Assembly (NCBI RefSeq): GCF_900188095.1
Contig: NZ_FZOT01000002.1
Location: forward strand, 558,001-622,000
From: Noviherbaspirillum humi
GTDB lineage: Bacteria > Pseudomonadota > Gammaproteobacteria > Burkholderiales > Burkholderiaceae_D
Reading direction: 5' to 3'
DNA length: 64,000 bases
Positions 49,491 through 59,450 of the stretch are shown one piece after another (position 1 is the stretch's first letter; every line of letters begins with the position of its first letter). The notes under the pieces were generated by a model. That model was not told where the DNA came from and did not search any database. It was given only the letters and a program-made list of their open reading frames with translations. The position numbers and the translations under genes were made by a program.

Positions 49491-49544
49491 GCCGCCGGGC
49501 TCCGGCCTGGCGGCATGGCGATGTTGATGTGGCCAGCGGTGGCG

Positions 49545-49808
49545 TCAGGGCTTGGCCGATTCCAGCGCCGGCTTGCTCTTGTCCCCCTGGCTTTGCGGCG
49601 CGACGGTGGCATTCGAGGCACCGGCCATGCATTCGCGCAGGAATTCGCGGCGCTTGGCGCGTTTCAGCTTCTGCTTGCGGGCCTCCGCATTGCACGTCCT
49701 CGCCTGCTCCTTCGCATTGCCGGCGGTGGAGCCGCCCGAATCGCCGGGAGCGGCGAAAGCGGCAGCGGAAAAACACAGGGAGAGCAGCATGGCAAGCGCA
49801 CGGCGCAT
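49545..49808 (-). CDS. psiF: PsiF repeat family protein
   Basis: An 87-residue exported protein. Signal peptide to about residue 20 (AAAFA), then one PsiF repeat: CNAEARKQKLKRAKRREFLRECM, with two cysteines spaced as in the family. In E. coli psiF is phosphate-starvation inducible. The ATG at 49808 follows AAGGAT; an ATG five codons earlier is upstream of the site. It lies 54 bases upstream of the SulP start. Confidence 0.85.
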   Translation of the reverse strand: MRRALAMLLSLCFSAAAFAAPGDSGGSTAGNAKEQARTCNAEARKQKLKRAKRREFLRECMAGASNATVAPQSQGDKSKPALESAKP

Positions 49809-49966
49809 GGCGGATCCTTTCACGATAAAGATGCATGATTATTTCAACTTTTCCATCTCGTCGCCATGACCGCAGCTACACCGGCGCGGAAGGCCGCGAA
49901 GATGATTGAGATTTGTCAATGTTGGCTTGGGCAAAGCTTTCATCATGGCGAAAAAAGGGAGATGAC

Positions 49967-50173
49967 ATGGATCAGATCAAGCGCCTGCGGGCGTTGGCCA
50001 CTCATGCGCTTGAGCGCTATGCCAACGGCACCAAGCTGGGCCAGGAAATGCTATATCCGCAATGGGCGAAAGATGTGCTGGACGTCTGCGACGTCGCGGA
50101 AAAGAATCTGCAGACCGATGAGCTGATGGACATCGGCGCCTGGACCTACGGCAGCCAGGTGAAGCTCAACTGA
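49967..50173 (+). CDS. Small hypothetical protein
   Basis: A 68-residue protein, MDQIKRLRALATHALERYAN, then a central YPQWAKDVLDVCDVAEKNL, with no named family. An aaaggga/gagatgac site precedes the ATG at 49967. It is followed by a strong intrinsic terminator, so it is a single-gene transcript. Divergent from psiF. Confidence 0.72.
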   Translation: MDQIKRLRALATHALERYANGTKLGQEMLYPQWAKDVLDVCDVAEKNLQTDELMDIGAWTYGSQVKLN

Positions 50174-50204
50174 ACTGCGCGCCGAGCGCGAAAGAGCGAT
50201 CTTC

Positions 50205-50230
50205 GCCCCGTTTCGACGGGGCTTTTTTTT
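50205..50230 (+). terminator. Intrinsic terminator with TTCG loop
   Basis: Stem GCCCCGT/ACGGGGC (7 bp) closed by the very stable TTCG tetraloop and followed by eight T. It lies 31 bases past the 68-residue gene and serves the plus strand. Confidence 0.92.
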
Positions 50231-50680
50231 CGGCGTCGGCTTCCCCGCTTCCCTCATCGCCTCGCCGGGTGTTCATCAGTTCGCCGGGCACATCGGCGAA
50301 CGAGCATCCATGCGCCAGGCTGGATTGCGGGACGATGCCTCGCTAACGGCTCGTGCCGCGAGAGCCAGGTCATGACCTCAGACCCGAAACCGCGCACGAC
50401 GATGTGCGCTTGCCGGACAAGGCGCATGCGGGATGCACCCGTCCTGCGGCTGATGAAGGCTTGAGAGGAAAGGTCAATGCCGCTGCGACGACAGCCGGAA
50501 GAGGCGCAGCGCCGCGAGCATGAATTCAACGAAGGAGGAGTGTTTCTTCAGCTTGATCTTGTTATGCAAGGTGCGTCCCATGGCAGTTCGGCCCGCTTCT
50601 GATTGGTATGGGATCCATTATAAAAAGCGAGTGTGACAAGGGCATGACTGCCGTCAAGCGGCGGCCATCCGCCACGCGCA
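50231..50680. other. Gap of 450 bases, one weak short frame
   Basis: No recognised gene. On the minus strand a 35-codon frame (50581-50474, MGRTLHNKIKLKKHSSFVEF) lies 31 bases downstream of a perfect TATAAT at 50618-50613, but has no clear ribosome site. A longer frame at 50529-50254 looks like a high-GC artefact. Confidence 0.45.
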
Positions 50681-51430
50681 TCAGGCCTCCAGCATCAGCT
50701 GTATGCCGGTGACCAGCAGGCCGATCTGGGCGATGCGATAGAACCAGACATGGTTGATGCGCTGCTGCAGCCAGTAGCCGGTCCACACGCCGATCGGGAT
50801 CAGCGGAATCAGCGAGGCGCTGGTCCAGAGATTGGCGCTTGAGAATTGGCCGAGCCAGGCATAGGGCAGCAGCTTCACCGCATTGGTGATGAGGAAGAAG
50901 ATATTGATGGTGGCGACGTAGGCCACCTTCTCCATGTTCTGCGCCATCAGGTGCATGACCACCGGCGGGCCGCCCGCATGCGCGACGAAGCTGGTGAAGC
51001 CGGACGCGATGCCGGCGAAGGAGCCGGTGATGCGCGGCCTGGCATGCGCGGCTTTCTGCACCAGCGCCGGCAGCACCCAGTTGGCGATCACGTAAAGCGT
51101 GGAGATGGCGCCGACCAGCAGCCGCACCGCCGCTTCGCTCAGCATGCCGAAGGTGAGCGCGCCGATGGCCACGCCGAGCATGGCACCCGGAAGCAGCAGG
51201 CGCAGATGGCTGCTGTCCCATTTGCGGAAATAGAGCCGGATGCCGAACCAGTCGGTCAGGCAGAGTATCGGCAGCATGATGCTGGCCGCGTCGCGCGGCG
51301 AGATCACCAGCGCCATCAGCGGCACCGCCACGCCGCCCAGCGCGCCGCCGAAGCCGCCCTTTGAAATGCCGGTCAGCAGCACGGCGGGAATGGCGGCGAG
51401 ATAGAAGTCGAGATGATAGGGAAGATTCAT
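50681..51430 (-). CDS. TauE/SafE family sulfite/organosulfonate exporter-like protein
   Basis: A 249-residue membrane protein with about eight helices and the TauE/SafE motifs GISKGGFGGALGG and GFTSFVAHAGGPPVV in the two halves. The family exports sulfite, sulfoacetate or other small anions. With SulP nearby a sulfur link is possible, but SulP substrates vary. It is divergent from the 88-residue gene at 51667. Confidence 0.88.
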   Translation of the reverse strand: MNLPYHLDFYLAAIPAVLLTGISKGGFGGALGGVAVPLMALVISPRDAASIMLPILCLTDWFGIRLYFRKWDSSHLRLLLPGAMLGVAIGALTFGMLSEAAVRLLVGAISTLYVIANWVLPALVQKAAHARPRITGSFAGIASGFTSFVAHAGGPPVVMHLMAQNMEKVAYVATINIFFLITNAVKLLPYAWLGQFSSANLWTSASLIPLIPIGVWTGYWLQQRINHVWFYRIAQIGLLVTGIQLMLEA

Positions 51431-51666
51431 GGCAGCGCGGCCGCAGCGGAAACCGGCATTCTAAGATGAAACTTCGGGTTCGGCTGCCGCTTGCACGGCG
51501 CTTGGCGGCAGTTGCCATGCGGGAGGCCCGGCGGGACGGCGGGCGAAGTGCTGAGGTGGCGCATCGTCCCTCCCGAATGCTGGAACCATCGCCGCGATCG
51601 CGCAGTCATCTCCGCACGCGGACGACTCCCGCAGCGCCGGCATCCGATTCGGCAAGGAATCAATTC

Positions 51667-51933
51667 ATGGACCCAGAAGAAATACTTCAGCAGATCACCT
51701 CGATCGAGACCGCCGAGGTCGACCCCGGCACGGTGGCGGAAGTCTTCGCCTACACGCTGGCAACCTTGCAGGACCGGATCGACGAAGCCGACGTGCGGCG
51801 GCTGATCCTGCTGGCGGCGGCGATGTACCGCAACAGCATCGACCAGGCGGCGGCCGAGCTCCAGCTTCCCGTATCGGCCGCCGATCCCGGCCTGGCCATC
51901 GATGCCGCTCCGGGCAAGGGCTTCGTGCAATAA
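51667..51933 (+). CDS. Small hypothetical protein
   Basis: An 88-residue, largely helical acidic protein (MDPEEILQQITSIETAEVDP, LATLQDRIDEADVRRLILLAAAMYR). A caagga site precedes the ATG; the open frame runs further upstream but into non-conserved bases. No family known. It converges on the XRE regulator, 54 bases apart. Confidence 0.6.
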   Translation: MDPEEILQQITSIETAEVDPGTVAEVFAYTLATLQDRIDEADVRRLILLAAAMYRNSIDQAAAELQLPVSAADPGLAIDAAPGKGFVQ

Positions 51934-51987
51934 GCCAGCCACGCTAAGCGCAGGCGTGCGCCGCGCGCATGGCGCCGACCGGCCGGA

Positions 51988-52665
51988 TCAGTTGCGCAGT
52001 GCCGCCAGCATCTGCGTCAGCGGCCTGGCCTGCTGGTCGATGCGCCGCACCATGCCCATCACTTTCACCGGCAGGCCGTCGGCATCGTCGACGCGGGCGG
52101 AGATGGATTCGAACTGCTCGCCCGGCCGCGTCAGGATGTCGAACGTGCCAACCACGCATTCGCCGTTCAGCGAACGCGCGACCATGTCTTCCATGACGGG
52201 GATCATGTGCGCGCCCATCATCTGGTAGATCGCGTCGGAACTGGCCGGCAGGTCCTGCGGGATGCCGAGGATGGTGCGCATGGTGCGGTTCCAGATGCGG
52301 CGCTCCGTGGCGAGGTCGATCTCCCACACGCCAATGTCGAGCATGTCCAGCGCCCAGCGGTGCCGCCGCTCGCTGTCCATCAGTTCACGCACCAGCCGCG
52401 CGCGATGGCGGTCGACCACGGAGTCGGTGCCGTGCTGCGGCAGCACCATCTCGTCCACCGCCTCCTCGCCGAAACGCAGCCATACCCAATTCACCTTCAG
52501 GAGGCGGGCCAGTTCGCGCAGGTTGGGCAGCGAGATTTCCGCGCCGTTGAGCCACTTGTGCACGGCCTGCGGCGTGATAGTGAGGCGCTCCGCCAGCGCG
52601 GCCGCCGTCATCCCCCGCTGCTCCATCAGTGACGCCAAACGCTGCGCGAACATCTCGTCGCTCAT
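51988..52665 (-). CDS. XRE-type helix-turn-helix regulator with PAS-like sensor
   Basis: A 225-residue protein: N-terminal Cro/C1 HTH (residues 5-60; TAAALAERLTITPQAVHKWLNG) and a C-terminal PAS-like domain (ALDMLDIGVWEIDLATERRIWN, a typical PAS start; TRPGEQFESISARVDD). It probably senses a small molecule or redox state. The ATG at 52665 has GGAGGG upstream; it lies 133 bases from the glycosyltransferase end. Confidence 0.85.
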   Translation of the reverse strand: MSDEMFAQRLASLMEQRGMTAAALAERLTITPQAVHKWLNGAEISLPNLRELARLLKVNWVWLRFGEEAVDEMVLPQHGTDSVVDRHRARLVRELMDSERRHRWALDMLDIGVWEIDLATERRIWNRTMRTILGIPQDLPASSDAIYQMMGAHMIPVMEDMVARSLNGECVVGTFDILTRPGEQFESISARVDDADGLPVKVMGMVRRIDQQARPLTQMLAALRN

Positions 52666-52798
52666 CCCAAGCCCTCCAAATGATTCTTTTTTGAAGGGAG
52701 CATGATACGCAAAACCCGACGCATGAAACAGCAGCCGGCATGAAAATCGACAAGGGGTATCGCTGACGGCCGTCGCCTGAGCGACAGGCGCGCCGCGC

Positions 52799-54088
52799 TC
52801 AGTAGGCCGCTGCGCGCGGGGACGCTTCCAGCTGGCGTTCGATTTCGTCGCAAGCCCGGGCAACGCCGTCTTCGCGGCGCGCCCGCGCCGCCAGCGCCTC
52901 GGCAGCGTCCCGCATGGCCGTGCCGGAGATGGCGGCACGCAGCGCGCGCACGAGGCTGCGCCGGCCGAAGCGGCCTGGAGGAATGATGCGGGCTGCGCCA
53001 TGCCTGGCCAGGCGCAGGGCATTGTCGGCCTGATCGTGCGCCTGCGGCATGACGACCTGCGGGATGCCGGCCTGCATGGCCTTGAACATGGTCCCGATGC
53101 CGCCGGCATGCACGAGAACCGCCGCGTGCGGCAGCACCTCTTCGAAAGGCACGTAATCGACGCGCATTGCCCCGTCGGGCAACGGGTCCGGCAATGGCGC
53201 CGAGGCGGACAGGCCGCTGGTGACCAGCAGGGCCCGCATGCCCGCATCCGCCGACGCACTCAGCGCATGGCGGTAGAAGTCGCCCGGCAAGCCGGGCGCC
53301 GAGGAAAGCGTGAAGATGGCCAGCGGCTGGTCCGTCGCCGCCAGGAAGCGGCGCAGCGGCTCCGCCATGGGCTCGCCTCCGCCGGCATAGGTCGCTGTCC
53401 CGGTCTGCATCGCCGCGGTCGGCCAGTCCGGCCGGGACCCGCCCAGCAGCGGCGAGAACATCGCCAGCACCCGCCTGGGCGAATGCTGGCCTTCGTACAT
53501 CGGATGCGGCGCCGGATCCAGTCCCAGCTCCTGCCTGAACTCGATGATGGGCTGCACCCACTGGCGCGTATGCTTTTTCACGTAATGGACGACACGCGCA
53601 TGGACCTCGGGATAACGCGCGCACAGGTCGGCCAGCAGCGGCACCGGCAGATAGCTGGGCCGGTCATGCAGCGAGAACAGGGTCATGGGCTGGAACACGG
53701 CGGAGATCCAGGGAATGCCGGTATCGGCGGCGACCAGCGGCGCGGCCATCGCCATCAGGGACTGGCTAACCAGCAGGTCGGCATCGCGCACCACCGCTAA
53801 GAGGTCGGCATGGCTGTCGCGGATCGCAGGCGACAGATATGACCGGTAGACGAACTCCGCCCCGGTCTTCGGATGCATGTAGCGTGCGAAGAATTCCGGC
53901 GTGCCAGGCGGGTCGGGACGCATCGGGCGGAATTCGAGGCCGGCCGCTTCCACCCGGGTCCGATGGTCGGTGCTGGTAGCGACGCTGACGCGATGTCCGC
54001 GCCGGCGCAGTTCCATCCCGAGCGCGAGGAAGGGATACAGATCGCCGAGCGAGCCTGCAGTGGCAAAGACGACATGGGGCTGCTTCAT
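52799..54088 (-). CDS. UGT-like glycosyltransferase (GT1/MGT fold)
   Basis: A 429-residue GT-B glycosyltransferase of the MurG/UGT group: N-terminal FATAGSLGDLYPFLALGMELRRRGH, and the C-terminal donor-site region VLVHAGGIGTMFKAMQAGIPQVVMPQAHDQADNALRL, close to the consensus of macrolide and rhamnosyl transferases such as RhlB. Donor and acceptor are unknown. It stands apart from other sugar genes. Confidence 0.87.
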   Translation of the reverse strand: MKQPHVVFATAGSLGDLYPFLALGMELRRRGHRVSVATSTDHRTRVEAAGLEFRPMRPDPPGTPEFFARYMHPKTGAEFVYRSYLSPAIRDSHADLLAVVRDADLLVSQSLMAMAAPLVAADTGIPWISAVFQPMTLFSLHDRPSYLPVPLLADLCARYPEVHARVVHYVKKHTRQWVQPIIEFRQELGLDPAPHPMYEGQHSPRRVLAMFSPLLGGSRPDWPTAAMQTGTATYAGGGEPMAEPLRRFLAATDQPLAIFTLSSAPGLPGDFYRHALSASADAGMRALLVTSGLSASAPLPDPLPDGAMRVDYVPFEEVLPHAAVLVHAGGIGTMFKAMQAGIPQVVMPQAHDQADNALRLARHGAARIIPPGRFGRRSLVRALRAAISGTAMRDAAEALAARARREDGVARACDEIERQLEASPRAAAY

Positions 54089-54274
54089 GGCGGCAAGGGA
54101 AAGGAAGAGGCGGCGTGGCCGGTGTGGTTAGCGAATATTGTCCGAACCGGGCGCCCGGGCGCTTTGTGCAAACGCATGAGCCCGCATGCGGGCCGCGGCA
54201 TCGCCTGCGATGGCATGGCGGCTCCCGTCCCCTGCCTCGCCGGCTCGGATGCCTCCTACTTCCGGCCTGGGAAG

Positions 54275-55039
54275 CTAGGCAGCTTCCGTCGGCCGGGCTT
54301 CGCTGGGGTTGGTGTTCAGGCTTGCGAGGAAGCGGTTGAGCGCCGCCCGGGCGGACTGATCGACATCCTCGAAAGCGAGTCCGGCCCGAAAGCCGTTGTC
54401 GACTTGCGGCTGCACGGTGCGCAGCGCCACCTGGAGCGACAGCTGCGTGCCGTCGGACAAGTCGAGATCCAGGACGGCCTGCGAGCCCCAGGATGCCGCC
54501 GGCATGCTGGTGGCAAAGCAGGCGCCGCCTTCCGACAAGTTCACTATGTGACCCTCGCGGCGGCCATGGCCCATGTTGTGGCGCAGGATCGCCTGCAGCA
54601 ACACCGCATGACGTGCATGACGCCGCGGCTTGGCTTGCATCAGGATGTTTGGATAGGTAAGGCACACATACTCGAACGGCTTCTTATGAGCGCATTGCAC
54701 GCTTGAAACGAAGCGGAAGGCATTGCCATTGACCAGCACGCGGATGCCCCATGTCTGCGACTCCTTGATCTTGACCGGGCAACCGTTCAGGGTAGGAGGC
54801 GTGATGAGAAGCGACTGCCCCGGCGCGCAACCGATCAACCGCGCTTCGTGCAGCATGCCTGGCGCCGAGACCGGCTCGAGCGTGACCAAGGCGCCGATCT
54901 GCCAATTCAAGCGGGCGGGATCAACCTCGGTCTCCGGGACGAAATTCGTGGGATCCTGATCGAGGGCCGAAGAAAATCTGGATGCCTGAGCATGTTCGGG
55001 AGCACGAGCTGAGATTGGGTTCACAAGCATCCTTTGCAT
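54275..55039 (-). CDS. PilZ-domain flagellar brake-like protein (YcgR-type)
   Basis: A 254-residue protein with an N-terminal YcgR-like domain (IGALVTLEPV) and a C-terminal PilZ domain that binds cyclic di-GMP: the RxxxR motif is in KPRRHARHAV and (N/D)xSxxG is NLSEGG. It may slow flagellar rotation. The frame begins with a TTG at 55054; the ATG at 55039 has ggcgg upstream and is preferred. The nearest relevant neighbour is the HDOD/EAL-type gene at 40 kb. Confidence 0.86.
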   Translation of the reverse strand: MQRMLVNPISARAPEHAQASRFSSALDQDPTNFVPETEVDPARLNWQIGALVTLEPVSAPGMLHEARLIGCAPGQSLLITPPTLNGCPVKIKESQTWGIRVLVNGNAFRFVSSVQCAHKKPFEYVCLTYPNILMQAKPRRHARHAVLLQAILRHNMGHGRREGHIVNLSEGGACFATSMPAASWGSQAVLDLDLSDGTQLSLQVALRTVQPQVDNGFRAGLAFEDVDQSARAALNRFLASLNTNPSEARPTEAA

Positions 55040-55411
55040 TAGATCCGCCGACAATCGCCACCACCAGTAAACGTGCCCGGGAAGCCAGGCGGGGCTAACT
55101 CTAGCAATGACTTTTCATCTAGTCAATGCAGCAACAACTGGCTGGCATCGGGAATCGTCGGCGTTCGGCGTTGGGGTCTGGGAAACGTACTGACGCGTTA
55201 CTTGCGCAACGCAGACTGCAAGCGGCGTACATGTCGGCCATGCCGGCAAAGTGGCTTCAAGAGAGCGCATCTCGTCTTCGTTGACGGTCTTTCCGGTTCG
55301 ATTGATCGAATGAATGATGAAGGCGTGTCGGAACGGCTGTACGCTTTGCTCCCATGCAGAGCACCAAAGCAAAAAAGCCCAGCCTTGTGGGCTGGGCTTT
55401 TCGGAACCTGA
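55040..55411. other. Gap of 372 bases before tRNA-Thr
   Basis: No gene is supported. Open frames on both strands are short and lack family resemblance. It contains the tRNA terminator (next entry) and an AT-poorer to AT-richer transition near 55300. Confidence 0.5.
55371..55404 (-). terminator. Terminator of the tRNA-Thr gene
   Basis: On the minus strand AAGCCCAGCC-cacaa-GGCTGGGCTT is followed by TTTT. Nine or more paired bases; the A-run on the other side makes it potentially bidirectional. It lies eight bases past the tRNA 3' end. Confidence 0.88.
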
Positions 55412-55487
55412 TGGTGCCGCTGACCGGAATCGAACTGGTGACCTTCGCATTACGAATGCGCTGCTCTACCGACTGAGCTACAGCGGC
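55412..55487 (-). tRNA. tRNA-Thr (anticodon CGT)
   Basis: Read on the minus strand: acceptor GCCGCTG pairing with CAGCGGC, D-stem GCTC/GAGC, anticodon loop TTCGTAA with anticodon CGT at 34-36 and T at 33, T-arm CCAG/CTGG-like with GTTCGATTC, discriminator A and encoded CCA. The anticodon arm (GCATTCGTAATGCG) matches E. coli thrW. It decodes ACG. Confidence 0.97.
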
Positions 55488-55540
55488 ACTGCTGTGCGTA
55501 ATCCGCAAAAACCGGATTCGAAAGCAGTTCTGAGGGCGTG

Positions 55541-55568
55541 ATTCTATCAGCTTTGCCGGATTTTTGAA
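55541..55568 (-). promoter_or_regulatory. Putative tRNA-Thr promoter
   Basis: On the minus strand TTCAAA (55568-55563) and TAGAAT (55546-55541) with 16 bases between, about 54 bases upstream of the tRNA 5' end. A match by eye. Confidence 0.45.
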
Positions 55569-55656
55569 CTTGATGCCATGCAAATTCCATTGAAATCCGA
55601 CAACCCGATTGCCGACGGTTGCCAGTCTTCACGGACCGGCAACTCCCCCGCCATGC

Positions 55657-56658
55657 TTACTGCTGGTGGTAGCCGGTGACGCGCTCTACTTCGTTCTTCG
55701 AGCCGAGGAACACCGCCACCCGCTCATGCAGTTTCTTCGGCTGAATGTCGAGAATGCGCTGGGTGCCGTTGGTGGCGGCTCCGCCGGCCTGTTCGATGAG
55801 GAAGGCCATCGGGTTGGCTTCGTACATCAGGCGCAGCTTGCCGGGCTTGTCCGGTTCCCGGGCATCGGCCGGGTACATGAAGATGCCGCCGCGGTTCAGG
55901 ATGCGATGCACGTCGGCGACCATCGACGCGATCCAGCGCATGTTGAAATCCTTTCCGCGCGGACCCGTCTTGCCGGCCAGCAGTTCATTGACGTAGCGGG
56001 TGACCGGCGGGTACCAGTGGCGGGTATTGGAAGCGTTGATGGCGAATTCCCTGGTGTCTTCCGGAATCTTCATGTCGCGCTGGGTCAGCACCCAGGAACC
56101 CATCTCCCGGTCCAGGGTGAAGCAGTTGACGCCGTCGCCGGTGGTCAGCACCAGCACCGTCTGCGGGCCGTAGACCGCATAGCCGGCGGCGACCTGGCGC
56201 GTGCCCGGCTGCAGGAAGGCTTGCTCGGTCGGCTCGCCCATGCCTTCGGGCGCCTTCAGCACCGAGAAGATGGTGCCGATGGAGACGTTGACGTCGATGT
56301 TGCTGGAGCCGTCGAGCGGATCGAACAGCAGCATGTACTCGCCTTTGGGATAACGGTTCGGGATCGGGTGGATGGTCTCCATTTCTTCCGACGCCATGGC
56401 GGCGAGGTGGCCGCCCCATTCGTTCGCCTCGAGCAGGATTTCATTGGACAGCACGTCCAGCTTCTTCTGCACTTCGCCCTGCACGTTCTCGCTGCCGGCG
56501 CTGCCGAGCACCTCGCCCAGCGCGCCCTTGCCGACCGCATGGCTGATGCTCTTGCAGGCGCGCGCCACGACTTCGATCAGCAGGCGCAGTTCCGCCGGTA
56601 TGCTGTTGTGCAGGCGCTGTTCCTCGACCAGATACTGGGTCAGGCTGACACGTTTCAT
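55657..56658 (-). CDS. fbp: Fructose-1,6-bisphosphatase class 1
   Basis: A 333-residue FBPase of gluconeogenesis. Metal-site motifs are ASEEMETIH and [13 protein letters not shown], and the substrate-side motifs [10 protein letters not shown] and [13 protein letters not shown] are in order. The ATG at 56658 has an aaggga-type site. It lies 54 bases downstream of pepN on the same strand, and after it come about 170 bases without clear signal before the tRNA. Confidence 0.96.
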   Translation of the reverse strand: MKRVSLTQYLVEEQRLHNSIPAELRLLIEVVARACKSISHAVGKGALGEVLGSAGSENVQGEVQKKLDVLSNEILLEANEWGGHLAAMASEEMETIHPIPNRYPKGEYMLLFDPLDGSSNIDVNVSIGTIFSVLKAPEGMGEPTEQAFLQPGTRQVAAGYAVYGPQTVLVLTTGDGVNCFTLDREMGSWVLTQRDMKIPEDTREFAINASNTRHWYPPVTRYVNELLAGKTGPRGKDFNMRWIASMVADVHRILNRGGIFMYPADAREPDKPGKLRLMYEANPMAFLIEQAGGAATNGTQRILDIQPKKLHERVAVFLGSKNEVERVTGYHQQ

Positions 56659-56712
56659 GTTCTCTTCCCTTGTGATGTGATGATTTGCATTTGATTGTTA
56701 TCGGCGCCCGGC

Positions 56713-59379
56713 TCACTCCGCCAGCGACTTGGTGATCACTTCATGCACGTCCTTGGACAGCGGGCCGGAGCGCGCCACCTGGCGCAACGCGTCCTGCATC
56801 ATGGCGCGCAGCGGCGGCGTGAACTTGCGCCAGCGGTCCAGGCTGCGCGCCAGGCGCGCCGCCACCTGCGGATTGATGCGGTTGAGCGCGATCACCGACT
56901 CGGCCCAGAAGCCGTAGCCGCTGCCGTCGGTGGCATGGAACTGCGGCGGGTTGCCGTTGCAGAAGCTGAAGATCAGGCTGCGCGCCCGGTTCGGATTCTT
57001 CAGGGTGAAGGCCGGATGACTCATCAGCGCCCGGACGGCGGCGACGTCGGTATTGCGCGCCATCGCCTGCAGGGTGAACCACTTGTCCACCACCAGCGCC
57101 TCGTCCTTGAATTCGTCGTAGAAGCCGGCCAGGGCGTCCTCGCGGCCCGGCGCGCCGCCGTTGGCAAGGGCGGCCAGCGCCGCCATGCGATCGGTCATGT
57201 TGTTGGCGTTGTCGTACTGGGACTGCGCCAGCAGATGGGACTCGGTATCGTCCAGCTCGGCCAGATAGCCCAGCGCCAGATTCTTCAATCCGCGGCGGCC
57301 GGCGGCAGAAGCATCTGGGCTGTAGGGGCCGGCGTCACGGTTGCCTTCATAGGCCACCCGCCAGTCCAGGCGCAGCTGCTGCGCCAGCAGGCGGCGCAGC
57401 GCGCGCCGCACCGCGTGAATGGCTTGCGGATTCACCACCGCCATCTGCTCGGCGATGATGGTTTCCGACGGCAGGGTCAGCGCCAGTTCGCGGAAGGCGG
57501 GATCGAGCGCCTCGTCGTTCAGGGTGGCGCGGAAGCTGTCCACCAGCATCGGCTCATCCAGATTCTGCAACGCCGCCGGATCGGCTTCCACCTGTTCGGT
57601 AAGCGCCAGCATGCGCCGCATGGCGAGGCGCTGGCCCGCTTCCCAGCGGTTGAAGGCATCGCTGTCATGGGCCATGAGGAAGGCGAGTTCCTCGTCCGCA
57701 TAGTCGATGTCCAGGATCACCGGCGCTGAAAAGTCGCGCAGCACCGAGGGCACCGGCCGTTCCGGCACATGGGTGAAGACGAAGGTCTGCTTGTCCCGAG
57801 TCAGTTCCAGCACCAGGGTGGTCGGCGCGTCCGGACCGGCGCCGCTGGCGGCCAGGCGCAGCGGGATGTCGCGGCCGGCGGCATCGAGCAGGCCGACCGC
57901 CACCGGAATGTGGAAGGGCTGCTTGCTTTCCTCGCCCGGGGTCGGCGGGCAGCTTTGCGACAGCGTCATCTCGTACTGCTTGCCGATCGCGTCGTAGCGG
58001 GTCTCGACCTTCACCCGCGGCGTGCCGGCCTGGCTGTACCAAAGCTCGAACTGGGTCAGGTCGCGGCCGTTGGCGTCGGCCATGGCGGCGCGGAAGTCGT
58101 CGCAGGTGACGGCCTGGCCGTCGTGGCGCTGGAAGTACAGGTCCATGCCCTTGCGGAAGCCGTCCTTGCCGAGCAGGGTCTGGTACATGCGCACCACTTC
58201 CGAACCCTTCTCGTAGATGGTGACGGTATAGAAGTTGTTGATCTCGACGTAGGAGTCGGGCCGCACCGGATGCGCCATCGGGCCGGCGTCTTCCGGGAAC
58301 TGGGCCTGGCGCAGCACCCGCACGTCCTCGATGCGCTTGACCGCGCGGCCGGTGTCGGTGCCGATCATGTCCGCCGAGAACTCCTGGTCGCGGAACACCG
58401 TCAGCCCTTCCTTGAGCGACAGCTGGAACCAGTCGCGGCAGGTGACGCGGTTGCCGGTCCAGTTGTGGAAATATTCGTGGCCGACCACCGACTCGATGTT
58501 GGCGAAGTCGGCATCGGTGGCGATGCGCGGGTTGGCCAATACATACTTCGTGTTGAAGATGTTGAGGCCCTTGTTCTCCATCGCGCCCATGTTGAAGTCG
58601 CCCACCGCGACGATCATGAAGCGGTCCAGGTCGAGTTCCAGGCCGAAGCGCTCCTCGTCCCAGCGGATGCTGTTCTTCAGCGACTCCATCGCATGCTGGG
58701 TCTTGTCGAGGTTGCCCTCTTCCACCCACACCTGCAGCAGCACCTCGCGCCCGGACTGCAGGCGGTAGGTCTCTTCATGGCATACCAGATTGCCGGCCAC
58801 CAGCGCGAACAGGTAGGACGGCTTCTTGAACGGGTCTTCCCAGGTGGCGTAGTGGCGGCCGTCGCCGAGGTCGCCCTGGTCGATCAGGTTGCCGTTGGAC
58901 AGCAGCACCGGATATCTTTCCTTGTCGGCGCGCAGCATCACGGTATAGCGCGCCATCACGTCGGGGCGATCCGGGAAGTAAGTGATCTTGCGGAAGCCCT
59001 CGGCCTCGCACTGGGTGAAGAAATTGCCGTTGGACACGTAGAGGCCCATCAGCGAGGTGTTCTGGTCCGGCTTGATCACCGTCTCGATTTCCAGCACCAC
59101 GTTCTGCGGCGGATTGAAGATCTCCAGCGTGCCCTGGCCGAGCGCGTAGGCACGAGGGCCGAGCGCCTTGCCGTTCACGCGCAGCTGCGCCAACTGCAGG
59201 CCTTCGCCATGGAGCAGCAGGTTGCGGGCGCGGCTGTCCGGATTGCGGCGCATGGTCATGCGGGTAGCCACGCGGGTTTCGGCGGGATCGAGGTCGAATC
59301 CCATTTCAACGGTGTCGACCCAGTAGGCGGGCGGCGTGTAATCCTTGCGATAAATCGTCTGGGGAGTATCGGTGCGCAT
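56713..59379 (-). CDS. pepN: Aminopeptidase N
   Basis: An 888-residue M1 metallopeptidase. The substrate motif GAMEN is at 265-269, the zinc site HEYFH at 301-305 with a third ligand at E324, and a long helical C-terminal domain follows. It is close in length to E. coli PepN (870). It trims peptides from the N-terminus in the cytosol. The ATG at 59379 (MRTDTPQTIY) fits the family; the open frame extends upstream without support. Divergent from the lipoprotein gene. Confidence 0.97.
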   Translation of the reverse strand: MRTDTPQTIYRKDYTPPAYWVDTVEMGFDLDPAETRVATRMTMRRNPDSRARNLLLHGEGLQLAQLRVNGKALGPRAYALGQGTLEIFNPPQNVVLEIETVIKPDQNTSLMGLYVSNGNFFTQCEAEGFRKITYFPDRPDVMARYTVMLRADKERYPVLLSNGNLIDQGDLGDGRHYATWEDPFKKPSYLFALVAGNLVCHEETYRLQSGREVLLQVWVEEGNLDKTQHAMESLKNSIRWDEERFGLELDLDRFMIVAVGDFNMGAMENKGLNIFNTKYVLANPRIATDADFANIESVVGHEYFHNWTGNRVTCRDWFQLSLKEGLTVFRDQEFSADMIGTDTGRAVKRIEDVRVLRQAQFPEDAGPMAHPVRPDSYVEINNFYTVTIYEKGSEVVRMYQTLLGKDGFRKGMDLYFQRHDGQAVTCDDFRAAMADANGRDLTQFELWYSQAGTPRVKVETRYDAIGKQYEMTLSQSCPPTPGEESKQPFHIPVAVGLLDAAGRDIPLRLAASGAGPDAPTTLVLELTRDKQTFVFTHVPERPVPSVLRDFSAPVILDIDYADEELAFLMAHDSDAFNRWEAGQRLAMRRMLALTEQVEADPAALQNLDEPMLVDSFRATLNDEALDPAFRELALTLPSETIIAEQMAVVNPQAIHAVRRALRRLLAQQLRLDWRVAYEGNRDAGPYSPDASAAGRRGLKNLALGYLAELDDTESHLLAQSQYDNANNMTDRMAALAALANGGAPGREDALAGFYDEFKDEALVVDKWFTLQAMARNTDVAAVRALMSHPAFTLKNPNRARSLIFSFCNGNPPQFHATDGSGYGFWAESVIALNRINPQVAARLARSLDRWRKFTPPLRAMMQDALRQVARSGPLSKDVHEVITKSLAE

Positions 59380-59450
59380 AGGGAAGTGTCGGACGGTTGG
59401 ATTTGACGCAAAATGGCATTCTACAACCAACCATCGAGGAGGCTTTCCCC

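Noticed and set aside
50254..50529. 91-codon minus-strand frame
   Set aside because: Cys/Arg/Ser-rich composition typical of a shadow; no start signal.
55073..55411. 112-codon frame running into the tRNA terminator
   Set aside because: Ends inside a terminator hairpin and carries no domain.
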